A stretch of DNA of 64,000 nt from Microbulbifer donghaiensis (GCF_900129095.1 NZ_FQVA01000001.1:1054001-1118000), one strand, 5' to 3'; counted from the stretch's first letter, positions 50,493-60,780 are shown. Notes: a model not told the origin generated them from the letters alone. Translations and numbers: made by a program.

Positions 50493-50601
50493 CGATAGAG
50501 TTCCTGTTGGCGCGATAATCATCGAATGCAAAGCTTAACGAATACTGTGATATGCAGCAAAGAAAAACCCAGTGAAATCAGGATTGCGAGAGGAGTAAGG
50601 A

Positions 50602-51006
50602 ATGAGCATCAACTTAATGGAAGTCGACGGAGTCGCGATTCAGCCGAAACATCGGGCGACTTGCCACTGCGGCACTGTCGAATTGGAACTCGATTTACCA
50701 CTGGGGCTGGTGGATGTGCGGCGCTGTGACTGCTCCCTGTGCCGCAGGAGAGGAGCCATTGCCGCTTCGATACCTCTAGACGGTATCAAGATTGTGAACG
50801 GCGCCGCGCACCTGAAGCTCTATCAGTTCAACACCAAAACCGCCCGGCACTACTTCTGCGATATCTGCGGTATCTATACCCATCACCAGAGGCGTTCAAA
50901 TCCCAATCAGTTTGGTTTTAATGTCGCCTGCCTGGAAGGTATAAATCCATTGAAGATTGAAGGCATTCCCACCTACGACGGCGTCAATCATCCGGCCGAC
51001 CAGTAA
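50602..51006 (+). CDS. GFA-family zinc protein
   Basis: The 134-residue protein has the Gfa/CENP-V zinc fold. Cysteine motifs are CHCGTVEL, then CDCSLCRRRG and YFCDICGIYTHHQRR. The family was named for glutathione-dependent formaldehyde-activating enzyme, but many members lack that activity. AGGAGTAAGG precedes the start. Its role is open. It lies between pilU and the convergent antiporter. Confidence 0.88.
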   Translation: MSINLMEVDGVAIQPKHRATCHCGTVELELDLPLGLVDVRRCDCSLCRRRGAIAASIPLDGIKIVNGAAHLKLYQFNTKTARHYFCDICGIYTHHQRRSNPNQFGFNVACLEGINPLKIEGIPTYDGVNHPADQ

Positions 51007-51060
51007 TCAGGCTCAAGGCGCGCCTCGCGATCAAAGCTCCGTCTCAAGCTTGTCTCGAGA

Positions 51061-52917
51061 CTAATCGGCAGAAGAATCGCCGTACGACAGCGGCGCACCC
51101 GCTGTCGGCCTTTCCGCACCCTCCTCCGGCGCGATAAGGCTGACAAGCTGCCAGTCGGCCTTCAGCGCAATGTCGTGTGAGCTTGTATAGATATGGATTT
51201 TGCCCTGCGGGTCCAGCGTATAGAGTCGCAGGGCGCGGTTGCCGTAGGTTTCGTTGTAATCCTCGATGGTGAAGGTTTCCGTGAGGCGCGTAGTGCGGAT
51301 AACTGCGCCTTTCGCCACCAGGCTGGCAAGGCGACTGTAGGTTGCGCTCTCGGAGAACAGTTCCAGTTTCTTCGCGTAGTCCTCCGACACCTGGTGGCTG
51401 GCCCGCCCCTCCGGTGCGCCGTGGCTCAACCCGAGCACCGAGCCGTTACCAAGCAAGTGCTCGAAGTGATAAGTCACCAGTGGATTGAGCTGCTTGTAGG
51501 GCGACAGCACCAGCACCTTGCCCACCGTGGAAAGATCCATGGTCAGGCTCGCGTGCTCCGAGATCGGATTGCCGTAATAAGTACGGATATTTTCCATACG
51601 CGCCTCGCGTATGGCGTCCCAGTTGGTATCCGCAATGATGACGGGAACGTCCTTTTCCATCAGGTCCTTTGCCAGCAAGCGCGCAAACTTGTTGCCGCCG
51701 AACAACAGGTAACCGTTAGGATAGGGAGCGCGGATGCCCAGCAGTTTGGCAATGGTCTTGGAGGTGAGGCTCTGCAGTACGACGGTGGCGATAATCACCA
51801 GAAACACCATCGGCACCAGCAGCTCGGATTTTACCAGGCCGAACGCCTCCAGTTTCAGGGCAAACAGCGCGGACACCGCGGCGGCCACGATGCCGCGCGG
51901 CGCAATCCAGCTCAACATGGCCAGCTCGCGCCAGTTCAAGCCCGACCCGGGTGATGACAGGAACACGGATAGCGGTCGGGCGACAAACATGATCGCCGCC
52001 AACACCAACAGCGCCCCCCAGCCCAACTGTGTCAGCGTGAACAGCTCCACCCGTGCGGCAAGCAGGATGAACAGCGCCGAAATCAGCAGCACGCTGAGGG
52101 TTTCCTTGAACTCGAGAATATCGTCGACATCCAGTCCCTTCATGTTGGCCATCCAGATACCCATCACGGTAACCGTGAGCAGGCCGGATTCGTGGGACAG
52201 CAGATCGGAAGCGGCGTAGGCACCGAGCATCAGCGTGAGCACCGCGGTATTGCGCAGGTAGTGCGGCACCCAGTTGTTCCTGAGCAGTGTGCCGAGGAAA
52301 TAGCCCATCAGCGAGCCGAGCCCGAAGCCGATACCCACGACCTTCAGCAAAGTCACCAGCGTGTGTTCAACCGCATCTTGCGCGGCAACAACGTACTCGT
52401 ACACGAGCACCGCCAGCAGGGCGCCGATGGGGTCAATAACAATGCCCTCCCAGCGGAGGATATTGGAGATGCGCGTATTGGGGCGCACCGAACGCAACAT
52501 CGGTACGATGACAGTCGGCCCGGTAACCGTGACAATGGCGCCAAACAGCGCCGCCAGCTGCATGGGCATGCCGAGCACATAGTAGGCGGCGGGCGTGGCG
52601 ATCAGCCAGGTCACCAGGGCACCCAGCGTACACAGGTTGCGCACCATGGTGCCGTGCCCGGCGAGGTCGGAAAGCTTCAGTGTCAGCGCCCCTTCAAACA
52701 GGATAATCGCGACCGCCAGTGACACGAGCGGGAACAGCAGATCGCCAAACAGGGCATCCGGGTCGAGTACGCCGGTCATTGGCCCAAGCACGAGGCCAGC
52801 CAGCAGCAGGGGCAGGATCGCGGGTAACTTGAGCATAAACGCCAGGTACTGGCACGCAATCGAGACAATGCCCACCATCACTAACAGGGCCATTGGGTTC
52901 GAGAGGATTTGTTCCAT
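51061..52917 (-). CDS. CPA1-type cation:proton antiporter with TrkA-N domain
   Basis: The 618-residue protein has about 12 membrane helices (residues 1-400) with CPA1 signatures such as LFEGALTLKL and RWEGIVIDPIGALLAV. The C-terminal soluble part has a TrkA-N NAD-binding domain (YLLFGGNKFARLLAKDL). It likely exchanges Na+ or K+ for H+ across the inner membrane, with the nucleotide domain sensing redox or ligand state. Known relatives are found in halophilic marine bacteria. The ion cannot be read from the sequence. Confidence 0.88.
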   Translation of the reverse strand: MEQILSNPMALLVMVGIVSIACQYLAFMLKLPAILPLLLAGLVLGPMTGVLDPDALFGDLLFPLVSLAVAIILFEGALTLKLSDLAGHGTMVRNLCTLGALVTWLIATPAAYYVLGMPMQLAALFGAIVTVTGPTVIVPMLRSVRPNTRISNILRWEGIVIDPIGALLAVLVYEYVVAAQDAVEHTLVTLLKVVGIGFGLGSLMGYFLGTLLRNNWVPHYLRNTAVLTLMLGAYAASDLLSHESGLLTVTVMGIWMANMKGLDVDDILEFKETLSVLLISALFILLAARVELFTLTQLGWGALLVLAAIMFVARPLSVFLSSPGSGLNWRELAMLSWIAPRGIVAAAVSALFALKLEAFGLVKSELLVPMVFLVIIATVVLQSLTSKTIAKLLGIRAPYPNGYLLFGGNKFARLLAKDLMEKDVPVIIADTNWDAIREARMENIRTYYGNPISEHASLTMDLSTVGKVLVLSPYKQLNPLVTYHFEHLLGNGSVLGLSHGAPEGRASHQVSEDYAKKLELFSESATYSRLASLVAKGAVIRTTRLTETFTIEDYNETYGNRALRLYTLDPQGKIHIYTSSHDIALKADWQLVSLIAPEEGAERPTAGAPLSYGDSSAD

Positions 52918-53089
52918 AATGCGGATCAGCCGATTGCGGTAGGTGTTTGAGCGCGAGATGATAAGTTAGCGAATCGCCGCCGAAATTCAATGATTCAGAG
53001 CAAATGCCATGCGGCACTGCTGGTTACATTATCGCCAGTTCAGCACCGTGGCGTTTGGCACTCACTAACAGACGGAGAAGTCACCTGTA

Positions 53090-53680
53090 ATGAGTAACAA
53101 CACCTGGGATGATTATGCTGAGGGATGGGACAGCAATAGCGACGTCATCACTTATGCGGAGCGCGCATTTCAATCGCTTACAGATGCCATCGACTGTAAG
53201 GGTGCCCGAATTCTGGATTTCGGCTGCGGCACGGGTTTATTGACGGAGAAGCTGTCTGCACAGGCAAGCACTATAGTCGCCCTCGACCCATCGGCGAAAA
53301 TGATCTCGGTGTTAAACGACAAGCATCTGCAAAATGTTATCACCATCCAGTCCGAGTTAACCCAGGGTCTGCTCGATCAAAACAAGCACCTGCAGACCAG
53401 GTTTGACCTGATCGTCGCCTCCTCTGCGCTGGCGTTTGTGCCGGATTACAAGAAGACATTGCTGCTGCTCAAGCAACTGTTAACAGAAAACGGCCGCCTG
53501 GTGCAGTGGGACTGGCTGAAAAAGAACGCGGACGCCGGCATGGGGTTTACCGGGGAAGAGATAGCAAACGCCTTCAGGGAAGCCGGCCTTGCGGATATCC
53601 AAGTGTCCGTCCCGTTCTCGATGCGCGCGGACGGCAACAGCATGGAGGTTGTCATGGGCATAGCCACCAATACCCGGTAA
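53090..53680 (+). CDS. class I SAM-dependent methyltransferase
   Basis: The 196-residue protein has a Rossmann methyltransferase domain with the AdoMet loop ILDFGCGTGLLTEKL and the acidic residue at the second strand (VALDPSAKM). The motif YKKTLLLLKQLL and LVQWDWLK follow. The substrate is unknown. It is 75 bp before a glutamine synthetase gene on the same strand and may be co-transcribed. Confidence 0.85.
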   Translation: MSNNTWDDYAEGWDSNSDVITYAERAFQSLTDAIDCKGARILDFGCGTGLLTEKLSAQASTIVALDPSAKMISVLNDKHLQNVITIQSELTQGLLDQNKHLQTRFDLIVASSALAFVPDYKKTLLLLKQLLTENGRLVQWDWLKKNADAGMGFTGEEIANAFREAGLADIQVSVPFSMRADGNSMEVVMGIATNTR

Positions 53681-53754
53681 GCTTCCCTCCCGCACCATTT
53701 CTATACGGGACCATATGGCCAATGGCCACCTACCCTTTTGTTGTCGGAGTCACC

Positions 53755-55143
53755 ATGAGTCAGTCTGAAAGTCGTTCCTGGCTGGACAAATTACCCGCGG
53801 CCTTCCAGGCCTATCGCAATGGCCGCAGGCTGGATGAAGTGGAGTGCATCGTTCCCGACCTGAACGGCATGTCCCGTGGCAAGGCGATGCCGCTGAAGAA
53901 GTTCTCACCGGAGACGCCGATCTTCCTGCCGATTTCCATTTTTTACCAGACCATCACCGGCCAGGATGTGGAGATGGACATCGTCAACCAGTGGGCAGAA
54001 AGCGATATGGTGCTGGTGCCGGATATGTCGACGGCAATGGCGGTGCCCTGGGCCAAACAGGCAACGCTGCAGATCATCCACGACCTGCAGGACCTGGACG
54101 GCAAGCCGATTTTCTGCGCGCCGCGGAATATCCTCAAGCACGTTATCGGTTTATATGAACAGCGCGGCTGGCAGCCCGTGGTGGCCCCGGAGCTGGAGTT
54201 CTACCTGACCAAGCCGAATATCGATCCCAACGAACCGATACAGCCGCCGGTCGGCCGCAACGGGCGTTCCGGCACGGCGCTGCAATCCTATTCGATGTCC
54301 GCCGTCGATGAATACGGCCCGGTGATCGATACCATTTATGATTATGCCGAGGCCGCCGGCCTGCATATCGATTCGGTGATCCAGGAGGACGGCGCGGGCC
54401 AGGTGGAGTTCAACCTCACCCACGGCGACCCGCTGCTGCTGGCGGACCAGGTTTTCTATTTCAAGCGCATCATCAAGGAGGCGGCGCTGAACAACAATAT
54501 GTTCGCCACCTTTATGGCCAAGCCGATGCGCGACCAGCCGGGCAGCGCCATGCATGTGCACCAGAGTGTGGTGGATATCGCCAGCGGGCAGAATATCTTT
54601 TCCGATGCGCAGGGCAATGCCACCGACCTGTTCCGCTACTTTATCGGCGGTACGCAGAAGCACCTGCGGGAAGTGATGCCGTTTATCGCACCGAACGTCA
54701 ATTCCTACCGGCGTTTCGAATCGGAAGCCAACTCCAGTGCGCCGACCAACCTCGCCTGGGGCTATGACAACCGCGCCACCGGTCTGCGCGTGCCGCACTC
54801 CGGCGCTCAGGATCGCCGCCTGGAAAACCGCGTGATCGGTGTGGACACCAACCCGTATCTGTCGATTGCCGCGAGCCTGGTCTGCGGCTACCTGGGCATG
54901 GTGAATCAAATTGCGCCGGGCGCGCCGGCAGAAGGCGAACTGGATGACGGGCAGCGCGCCGAGTCCTATATCCCCACGACCTTCGACGAGTCGCTGCGCA
55001 TCTTTGCCAATGCGGAACCGGTCCACCAGGCACTCGGCCAGGACTTCTGCCGGCTGTATGCGGAAGTCAAAAAGGAGGAGCTGCGCCAGTTCCACCGCGA
55101 AATCTCGCCGTGGGAACGCGAGCACCTACTGCTGAATGTGTAG
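53755..55143 (+). CDS. glutamine synthetase-family enzyme, PuuA-like
   Basis: The 462-residue protein has the glutamine synthetase catalytic domain. Metal and glutamate ligands lie in APELEFYLTK, IQEDGAGQVEFNL and SAMHVHQSV; ATP contacts in NRATGLRVP. The length and the N-terminal VECIVPDLNGMSRGKAMP block fit gamma-glutamylputrescine synthetase relatives rather than GlnA. CGGAG precedes the ATG at 53755. No other putrescine genes are near, so the amine substrate is inference. Confidence 0.85.
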   Translation: MSQSESRSWLDKLPAAFQAYRNGRRLDEVECIVPDLNGMSRGKAMPLKKFSPETPIFLPISIFYQTITGQDVEMDIVNQWAESDMVLVPDMSTAMAVPWAKQATLQIIHDLQDLDGKPIFCAPRNILKHVIGLYEQRGWQPVVAPELEFYLTKPNIDPNEPIQPPVGRNGRSGTALQSYSMSAVDEYGPVIDTIYDYAEAAGLHIDSVIQEDGAGQVEFNLTHGDPLLLADQVFYFKRIIKEAALNNNMFATFMAKPMRDQPGSAMHVHQSVVDIASGQNIFSDAQGNATDLFRYFIGGTQKHLREVMPFIAPNVNSYRRFESEANSSAPTNLAWGYDNRATGLRVPHSGAQDRRLENRVIGVDTNPYLSIAASLVCGYLGMVNQIAPGAPAEGELDDGQRAESYIPTTFDESLRIFANAEPVHQALGQDFCRLYAEVKKEELRQFHREISPWEREHLLLNV

Positions 55144-55302
55144 GGAGCGGGAAGGCCTGCCTTTAATGGCGTATGGAAGTCGCGCGAGTTCAACATTCTG
55201 TTGGTAACTCGCGCGGACCAGCCATACAGTTGAACCTTGCCCCGAATAAGAATTACAAGAGTACGAACTACTCCAACCACTAAAGTGTCTTGAGGAGCCC
55301 AA

Positions 55303-56046
55303 GTGACAGTCAACGACCAGCAGATAGAGCAATTTATGCAAACTTTCCTGGGTTATGGAAACCTGGAAAGTGACTTCTGGTTTATTGGGATGGAAGAAGG
55401 TGGCGGCAATACCGTAGAGGAAATTCAGGCGCGACTGAGCTACTGGATCGAGGGCGGCTGCAAGGTGGTGGAAGACGTTGCGGAATACCACCAGAAGTTC
55501 GGCATGGGATATTTTTTTGACGAATCGCCCAAGAACCAGCCAACCTGGAACAAGCTGATTCGTATCATACTGGCACTCGAACAACAGCCACTATCGCTCA
55601 ATTGTGTTAAGGCATTCCAAAAAGACAGACTGGCCCGCCAGGGAGGCGACAACTGCCTGCTGGAGCTTTTCCCCCTACCCTCTCCATCGGTCGGACACTG
55701 GCTGTATTCAGAAGTCTCCGCTCTGGATTATCTCGCCAGTCGCGACCGGTATAAGGCCCACCTGCAGGAGCTTCGTATCGAACTGCTGCGGGAGAAAATA
55801 GCTAAGTACAAACCGAAACTGGTGGTCTTTTACGGCAACAATCCAGAGTACCGTCAATACTGGGGGAAAATTGCAGATTGCGAGCTTACAGGGATAGAAA
55901 TAGAGGGGAGACCGGCATTCAAAGCTTTCAACGGTGAAACGCTATACCTTGTTGTCAGCCATCCTGTCGCGACCGGGATCACCAATGACTACTTCCATAG
56001 AATTGGCGATCTGGCGAGGACACATTTAGAGACAGTGGTTCTCTAG
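55303..56046 (+). CDS. hypothetical protein, possibly uracil-DNA glycosylase-like fold
   Basis: The 247-residue soluble protein starts at GTG after GAGGAG. Near the N-terminus FWFIGMEEGGG recalls the glycosylase-type nucleotide loop. KLVVFYGNN and LYLVVSHPVATGITNDYFHR near the C-terminus recall the last catalytic motif. The similarity is only at pattern level. No neighbouring gene gives a hint. Confidence 0.45.
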   Translation: MTVNDQQIEQFMQTFLGYGNLESDFWFIGMEEGGGNTVEEIQARLSYWIEGGCKVVEDVAEYHQKFGMGYFFDESPKNQPTWNKLIRIILALEQQPLSLNCVKAFQKDRLARQGGDNCLLELFPLPSPSVGHWLYSEVSALDYLASRDRYKAHLQELRIELLREKIAKYKPKLVVFYGNNPEYRQYWGKIADCELTGIEIEGRPAFKAFNGETLYLVVSHPVATGITNDYFHRIGDLARTHLETVVL

Positions 56047-56151
56047 CTGATAAACGGCTGGGACAGCACCTAAACAATGCGCTGACACGCCTGTAACTGA
56101 ATACGCCGCTGGGGCCAGCTGCCCCAGCGGCGTCCTGCCGAATCGGCGCGA

Positions 56152-58587
56152 TCAACGCAGTTCCCGGGCAATCCCCTTCAGCGTTTTGGTAAACGCCTCC
56201 GTTTTCTTTTCTGCCTGCCCATCTTTCCTGTTCACCGCCGTCGCCGAAGCCAGCATCACCAGCCGCGCGGCAATCTTGCGGTCTTTGGCCTGCTGTTGCA
56301 GCAGGGCTTCAGAGCTGTCCAGCGCTTCGGCCAGCTCGATGGCCATGGCATCGGGCACCGCCTTGCTGCGCTGCAGCTGGTCGAGATAGGCCCTGGCCAC
56401 CACCGGCTTGGCCGGCCAGCGAACCGGGAACTGTTGCTGCGGGTTGAAGATATCGTTCTGGTCGGCGATCTCCGCCGCGCCGACCTCGCTGGCGGTCAGG
56501 TACTGGCTGGGCAGCAGCGAGAAGACGTCGATACCGCGGGCAATCTCGGTGCCATAGATCTTGCCGTCGTACCAGTAGACCGACCAGTAGCCGCCGAGCA
56601 CCATGTGCTCGGCATCAATCGGGCCGCGGTCGAAGTAGCCGATTTCCACCGGGTTGGCGGAGTCGGTAAAGTCGATCAGGGAAATGCCGCCCTGGTACCA
56701 GGCCTGCACAAAGATATCGCGGCCCGGCACCGGCACAATGGAGCCGTTGTGAGCCACACAGTTTTCCTGCTCGCTCTGCGGCGCGGACATTTTGTAGTGG
56801 CTGCGGTATTGCAGCTTGCCATCGACGATGTCGTAGATGGCGTTGGCACCCCAGTCCAGCGGATCGAAGGCCCGGCAGCGCGGGCGGCCGCCGCCACCCC
56901 ATTCGTCGGTGAAGATCACCTTGGTGCCGTCGTTATTGAACGTGGCCGAATGCCAGTAGGCGAAGCCGCTGTCGGTAACGGCGTCGAGACGCTTGGGATT
57001 CAGGGGATCCGAGATATCGAACAGGATGCCATTGCCGGAACAGGCACCCGCCGCGAGGTTGTGTTCGGGGAACACGGTAATATCGTGGCACTGGTCGGTG
57101 CGGTTGGTTTCCTGGGTGTCATCGCCGTGGTCGCCACCGCGCCACAGTCCGGCTAAAGTGCCGCTCTCGGGATCGGCAAAAACGGTCGGGCTGTGCACTA
57201 TGCGCGCCCTGGACGGGTCTGCCACGGGGATTTCAATCACGTCGATACGGAACAGCGCGGTGCGGCTGTCACCGGGAATATCACCGATACAGCCCGGCAG
57301 CTCCTCTTCATCCCGCACCGATGCAATGCCGGAGTTGTAGACGATAATCTTGCCGTCCTCGCCGGGACCGGACACCACCGAATGGGTGTGGGAGCCGCGA
57401 CAGGTCTGCACCGCGCCCACCTGCATGGGGCGCTGCAGGTCGCTGATATCGAAGATGCGCAGGCCGCGGAAACGCTCGTTACTGACGTCGTCACTCACGC
57501 CCTGCAGGCCGCAGTCGACGCGACCGCGCGTCTGCTCCACCGACATGATCAGCAGGTCGCCGACCACGGAAACATCGCCCTGCCCACCGGGACAGACCAC
57601 CGAACTGATCTGCTGCGGCAAGCCGCTTTCCTGCAGTCGATAGATATTGAAGCCGTGGTAGCTGCCGGCCACCATGATGTCGTCGAAGAAGGCGATATCC
57701 GTGTTGGCAAAGTCCATGAACGGAAAGCGCTCCCACTCGTCCTTGCCCTTTTTCTTCTTGTCCTTTGCCGACTTCTCGCCTTCTTTTTTAGGCTGTTCCG
57801 GTGGCAGCCCGACCACATTTTCCGGGTCGTAGAAGCCCGGGGGCTTGGGCAGCTGTCCTTCGTGTTTCAGGTTGAGGATCGCCTCGCCGGCATCGGCGTA
57901 ACCCGCGGCCAGCCCGGCCCGGGGATCGTCCGACAGGCCGGCCAGGAGCTTGCTCATGCGCTCGACTTCTGCCGTCTGGTCGTTGGTGATATCGGAGGTG
58001 AACTCGAACAGGAATGGATCGTAGGCCGAGCCCGGTTTTTCATGCAGCTCCTTCACCATGGTCACCGCACCTTCGTGGTGGGTAATCATCAGTTTCAGGA
58101 ATATTTTGTCAAAAGCCTTGCCGGACGATTCCGCGAGCGCCTGCATTTCCTCCGGCGACGCCATGCCGGCCATGCGGTGATCCATCTGCATGGCATGGTG
58201 GTGCTCGGGGTTGGGCACTGTCTCGCCGCGCGCACGCAACCATTCCTGCATAAACTGGATTTCGTCTTTTTGTGACACATCAATCCGGCCGGCCAGATCG
58301 ACGATCTCCGGCGTATTGGTGCGCTCGCGGATCAGCGTTGCCATCTGCAGCGCCTGATGGTGATGCGGGATCATGTCCTGCATAAACTGCACGTCGTACG
58401 GCGAGTAGCTGGTCACGGCGATCTTGATGGCCTCGTCCGCAGTCAATTCCCGTACCGACTCGCCTGGTGAACCGGGCTGGATAATCGCCACCTCTTCGGC
58501 TGCGCTCGCCCCTACTCCGCCCGCAAGACAGACACAGACAGTAGTCGCGCATACAAATCGATTGATACCTCTATGAAGGTTCATCAT
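56152..58587 (-). CDS. exported DUF305 plus LVIVD-repeat protein
   Basis: The 811-residue protein has a signal peptide (about 1-30). An N-terminal DUF305 domain (about 60-215) carries the His pairs MIPHHHQALQMA and MITHHEGAVTMV. A linker rich in lysine (KKEGEKSAKDKKKK) follows, then a long LVIVD-type beta-propeller (about 290-760) with repeats such as LRIFDISDLQRP and GILFDISDPLNPKRLD. DUF305 proteins are often tied to metals such as copper. The fusion of both parts is unusual. No ribosome site is obvious; ATG at 58584 is equally possible. Confidence 0.82.
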   Translation of the reverse strand: MMNLHRGINRFVCATTVCVCLAGGVGASAAEEVAIIQPGSPGESVRELTADEAIKIAVTSYSPYDVQFMQDMIPHHHQALQMATLIRERTNTPEIVDLAGRIDVSQKDEIQFMQEWLRARGETVPNPEHHHAMQMDHRMAGMASPEEMQALAESSGKAFDKIFLKLMITHHEGAVTMVKELHEKPGSAYDPFLFEFTSDITNDQTAEVERMSKLLAGLSDDPRAGLAAGYADAGEAILNLKHEGQLPKPPGFYDPENVVGLPPEQPKKEGEKSAKDKKKKGKDEWERFPFMDFANTDIAFFDDIMVAGSYHGFNIYRLQESGLPQQISSVVCPGGQGDVSVVGDLLIMSVEQTRGRVDCGLQGVSDDVSNERFRGLRIFDISDLQRPMQVGAVQTCRGSHTHSVVSGPGEDGKIIVYNSGIASVRDEEELPGCIGDIPGDSRTALFRIDVIEIPVADPSRARIVHSPTVFADPESGTLAGLWRGGDHGDDTQETNRTDQCHDITVFPEHNLAAGACSGNGILFDISDPLNPKRLDAVTDSGFAYWHSATFNNDGTKVIFTDEWGGGGRPRCRAFDPLDWGANAIYDIVDGKLQYRSHYKMSAPQSEQENCVAHNGSIVPVPGRDIFVQAWYQGGISLIDFTDSANPVEIGYFDRGPIDAEHMVLGGYWSVYWYDGKIYGTEIARGIDVFSLLPSQYLTASEVGAAEIADQNDIFNPQQQFPVRWPAKPVVARAYLDQLQRSKAVPDAMAIELAEALDSSEALLQQQAKDRKIAARLVMLASATAVNRKDGQAEKKTEAFTKTLKGIARELR

Positions 58588-59242
58588 TTATATCACTCTA
58601 TTTGTACGTGTCCTGCTTAACCGCTGACTGCGCAAACACAGAAAATTCAAGCGCGTTTCAACTACGCCGGGATGCTCAGAAAGGACACAAGATTATTTTT
58701 TATTGATTAAAGAGAATTTCTACAGGCACACAGAATGTGTGCACGGGTACAGCAGATCACAGAATACCGAAGTCACAGCATTATCGCACGCCAGCATTTA
58801 GCCATGGCTCAGCTTTAATCGCTGAACCCGGGAATAACACTCTGCGTAAAGACTGATTAGCACCAGCATTGACGCCCAAATCAACTCGCGAAATTTATTA
58901 TGGCCGCGGACACGTGGAAAACTTATGGCTTCAAGCAGTTGTCGCGAGATGACTATTTTTATCCTGTAGCTATGGCGAAAATTGTGCTGGAAACTCTTTC
59001 TTTACTGTTTATTGCCAGCCGATTGGCCTTACGCGATAAGGGCAAAGAAAATCCACGCTGATCCCAGCGCTTTTTAACACCTAAAAACAAATAGCTAAAC
59101 AAGCAACTGTAAGTCGCGCAAAATAAAGTCATACGTGAACTTGTTGACTTTTATTCAAAGTTCCGCGCTATCGACTGATTGACCGGAGCACGGATAAATC
59201 GATAACTTACTGTTTCGAATAAAATCCAATAGAGAGTGCAAG
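58588..59242. other. 655-bp intergenic region with one doubtful small ORF
   Basis: The stretch is A+T-rich and has no recognised gene. A 53-codon frame at 58900-59061 (+) would encode a short peptide with a hydrophobic centre (VLETLSLLFIASRLAL), but it has no ribosome site or known relatives that I recognise. The sides should hold the promoters of both flanking divergent genes. Confidence 0.5.
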
Positions 59243-59902
59243 ATGATCTGGGAACCCTTTGATCCGGTCAGCTATTTCATCCATGTGGTACTCGGTTTTA
59301 TTGCCTTTGGCGCAGGCATTGTTGCCCTTTCGACACAGAAGGGAACATCGATTCATATCAGGGCGGGGAAAGTCTTTGCCTACCTGATGATCCTGGTGGC
59401 GCTGTCGACATTCGCCTTTATGGCCTACAAGTTCCTGCCCCTGGCGCTGGTCCTGTCGATCGCCGTGATCTACCTGATTCCCAGCGCGATAAACGCATTC
59501 CGCAACGGGCGGAAATTCGCCAAGTTGTGGGACCGCTTGCTTATCGTAATTCCCTTTCTCCTGTGTGTTTTTGCCTCCATGCAATTTGTTAGATTTCAAT
59601 CTATCGATACGGCACCCAGGGTTGGCCCGATCCTGTTGGCAGCTACTTTCGGATTTCTGTTCTTCCAGGACCTGCTGCTGTTGCGAAACCGGGAGCGGGA
59701 GCGCTATTACTGGATTCGCCGGCATATGACGCGCATGATCCTGGCCTTCACGTTCACCGCGATGGCGGTAGTACGGCTGGGTATCAATGTCGGCCTGACG
59801 CTGGAGCAGACGGTCATCTTCCCCACGCTGATCGCCTGGCTGTGCATTGCCTACTGCTACAAAAAATACTCGCCGGAAAAACTGACGCCCGCCCGGGCCT
59901 GA
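59243..59902 (+). CDS. DUF2306-like integral membrane protein
   Basis: The 219-residue protein has about seven hydrophobic helices. The N-terminal part (HVVLGFIAFGAGIVAL, then HIRAGKVFAYLMILVAL) fits DUF2306-type proteins. A basic loop RERERYYWIRRHMTRM follows. The function is unknown. AGAGAG lies eight bases before the ATG. Confidence 0.75.
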   Translation: MIWEPFDPVSYFIHVVLGFIAFGAGIVALSTQKGTSIHIRAGKVFAYLMILVALSTFAFMAYKFLPLALVLSIAVIYLIPSAINAFRNGRKFAKLWDRLLIVIPFLLCVFASMQFVRFQSIDTAPRVGPILLAATFGFLFFQDLLLLRNRERERYYWIRRHMTRMILAFTFTAMAVVRLGINVGLTLEQTVIFPTLIAWLCIAYCYKKYSPEKLTPARA

Positions 59903-60246
59903 TTGAGCAGCGCCGACGCCTGAGTCACGGGCTGGTCCCGTGGCCCGGCGGTCGGCCCCGCCGCAATAACGGCGGTCGATAAGGCTTCGCCAGGGCAGCC
60001 CCTCCCTCCTGAATAGCGCACGCTGACGCCGGCTGCAGACACCCGGACAGGGAACTGTTCAGCTCAAATTCAGCTCAAACCTGTACCTTTGTCTCATTTA
60101 CTGATTGCCGGGTTCGCGAGGGTCAGCCACGGCAGGCACGGGCCCTGCCTACTTCGCTGTGTCCCCGTCTATCCTGTGGTGGGGCCGGCGCCGGGCTCGG
60201 GCCTGCCTGACCGGGGAACTGATGGGCTATTTCGCGACAAGATCCT
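59903..60246. other. 344-bp intergenic region
   Basis: GC-rich with several imperfect inverted repeats (for example GGGCTG-type arms near 59929 and 59990). No gene or clear promoter could be assigned. Confidence 0.5.
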
Positions 60247-60780
60247 ATGTATAAGAAACTGCTGTTACTCCTCATCGCCTTCCTAACCGCCGCGACAGCG
60301 GGTTGCAGCCTCGCGCCATACCAGCAGCCAACCGCAGAACCCCTGCCGCCGGGCGCCTATGCCCCACCCCGCGCCGATACAGCGCAAGTAAAGAAAATGA
60401 TCTACGCCCAGTACCGGGAGTGGAAAGGCACCCGTTACAAGCTGGGCGGCCTGAGTAAGCGCGGGATTGACTGCTCCGGACTCATTTACGCCACCTATCG
60501 CGATCAGCTCGGTATCGAGCTGCCCCGCACCACCGAGTACCAGGCCAGGCTCGGCAACGCCATCAAGCGCCGCGAGCTGCGCGCCGGCGACCTGGTATTC
60601 TTCAAGACCGGCCGCAAAGTCTGGCATGTGGGCATCTATATCGAGGACGACCAGTTTTTCCACGCCTCGACCAAACGCGGCGTAACAATTTCACGGCTGA
60701 CCGATTACTATTGGCGGGACAAGTACTGGCATGCGCGCAGATTGGATCTGGATGCCCATCGGCTTCCGGCGGGGAAATAG
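60247..60780 (+). CDS. NlpC/P60 peptidoglycan hydrolase lipoprotein
   Basis: The 177-residue protein has a lipoprotein signal with the lipobox ATAGC (Cys at about 20). The C-terminal NlpC/P60 domain has the catalytic Cys in IDCSGLIYATY, the His in VWHVGIYIEDD and a third polar residue in FFHAST. It resembles MepS (Spr), which cuts peptidoglycan cross-links during growth. Attached to a membrane by its lipid. Confidence 0.9.
   Translation: MYKKLLLLLIAFLTAATAGCSLAPYQQPTAEPLPPGAYAPPRADTAQVKKMIYAQYREWKGTRYKLGGLSKRGIDCSGLIYATYRDQLGIELPRTTEYQARLGNAIKRRELRAGDLVFFKTGRKVWHVGIYIEDDQFFHASTKRGVTISRLTDYYWRDKYWHARRLDLDAHRLPAGK

Noticed and set aside
58900-59061. 53-codon frame in the gap before the DUF2306-like gene
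   Set aside because: No ribosome site, no family match and only chance-level length, so it is mentioned but not called as a gene.
59929-60002. Possible fourth copy of the conserved-loop hairpin
   Set aside because: Shares only GTCGATAAGGCTT with the loop and has poor arms, so it does not meet the pattern of the other three.
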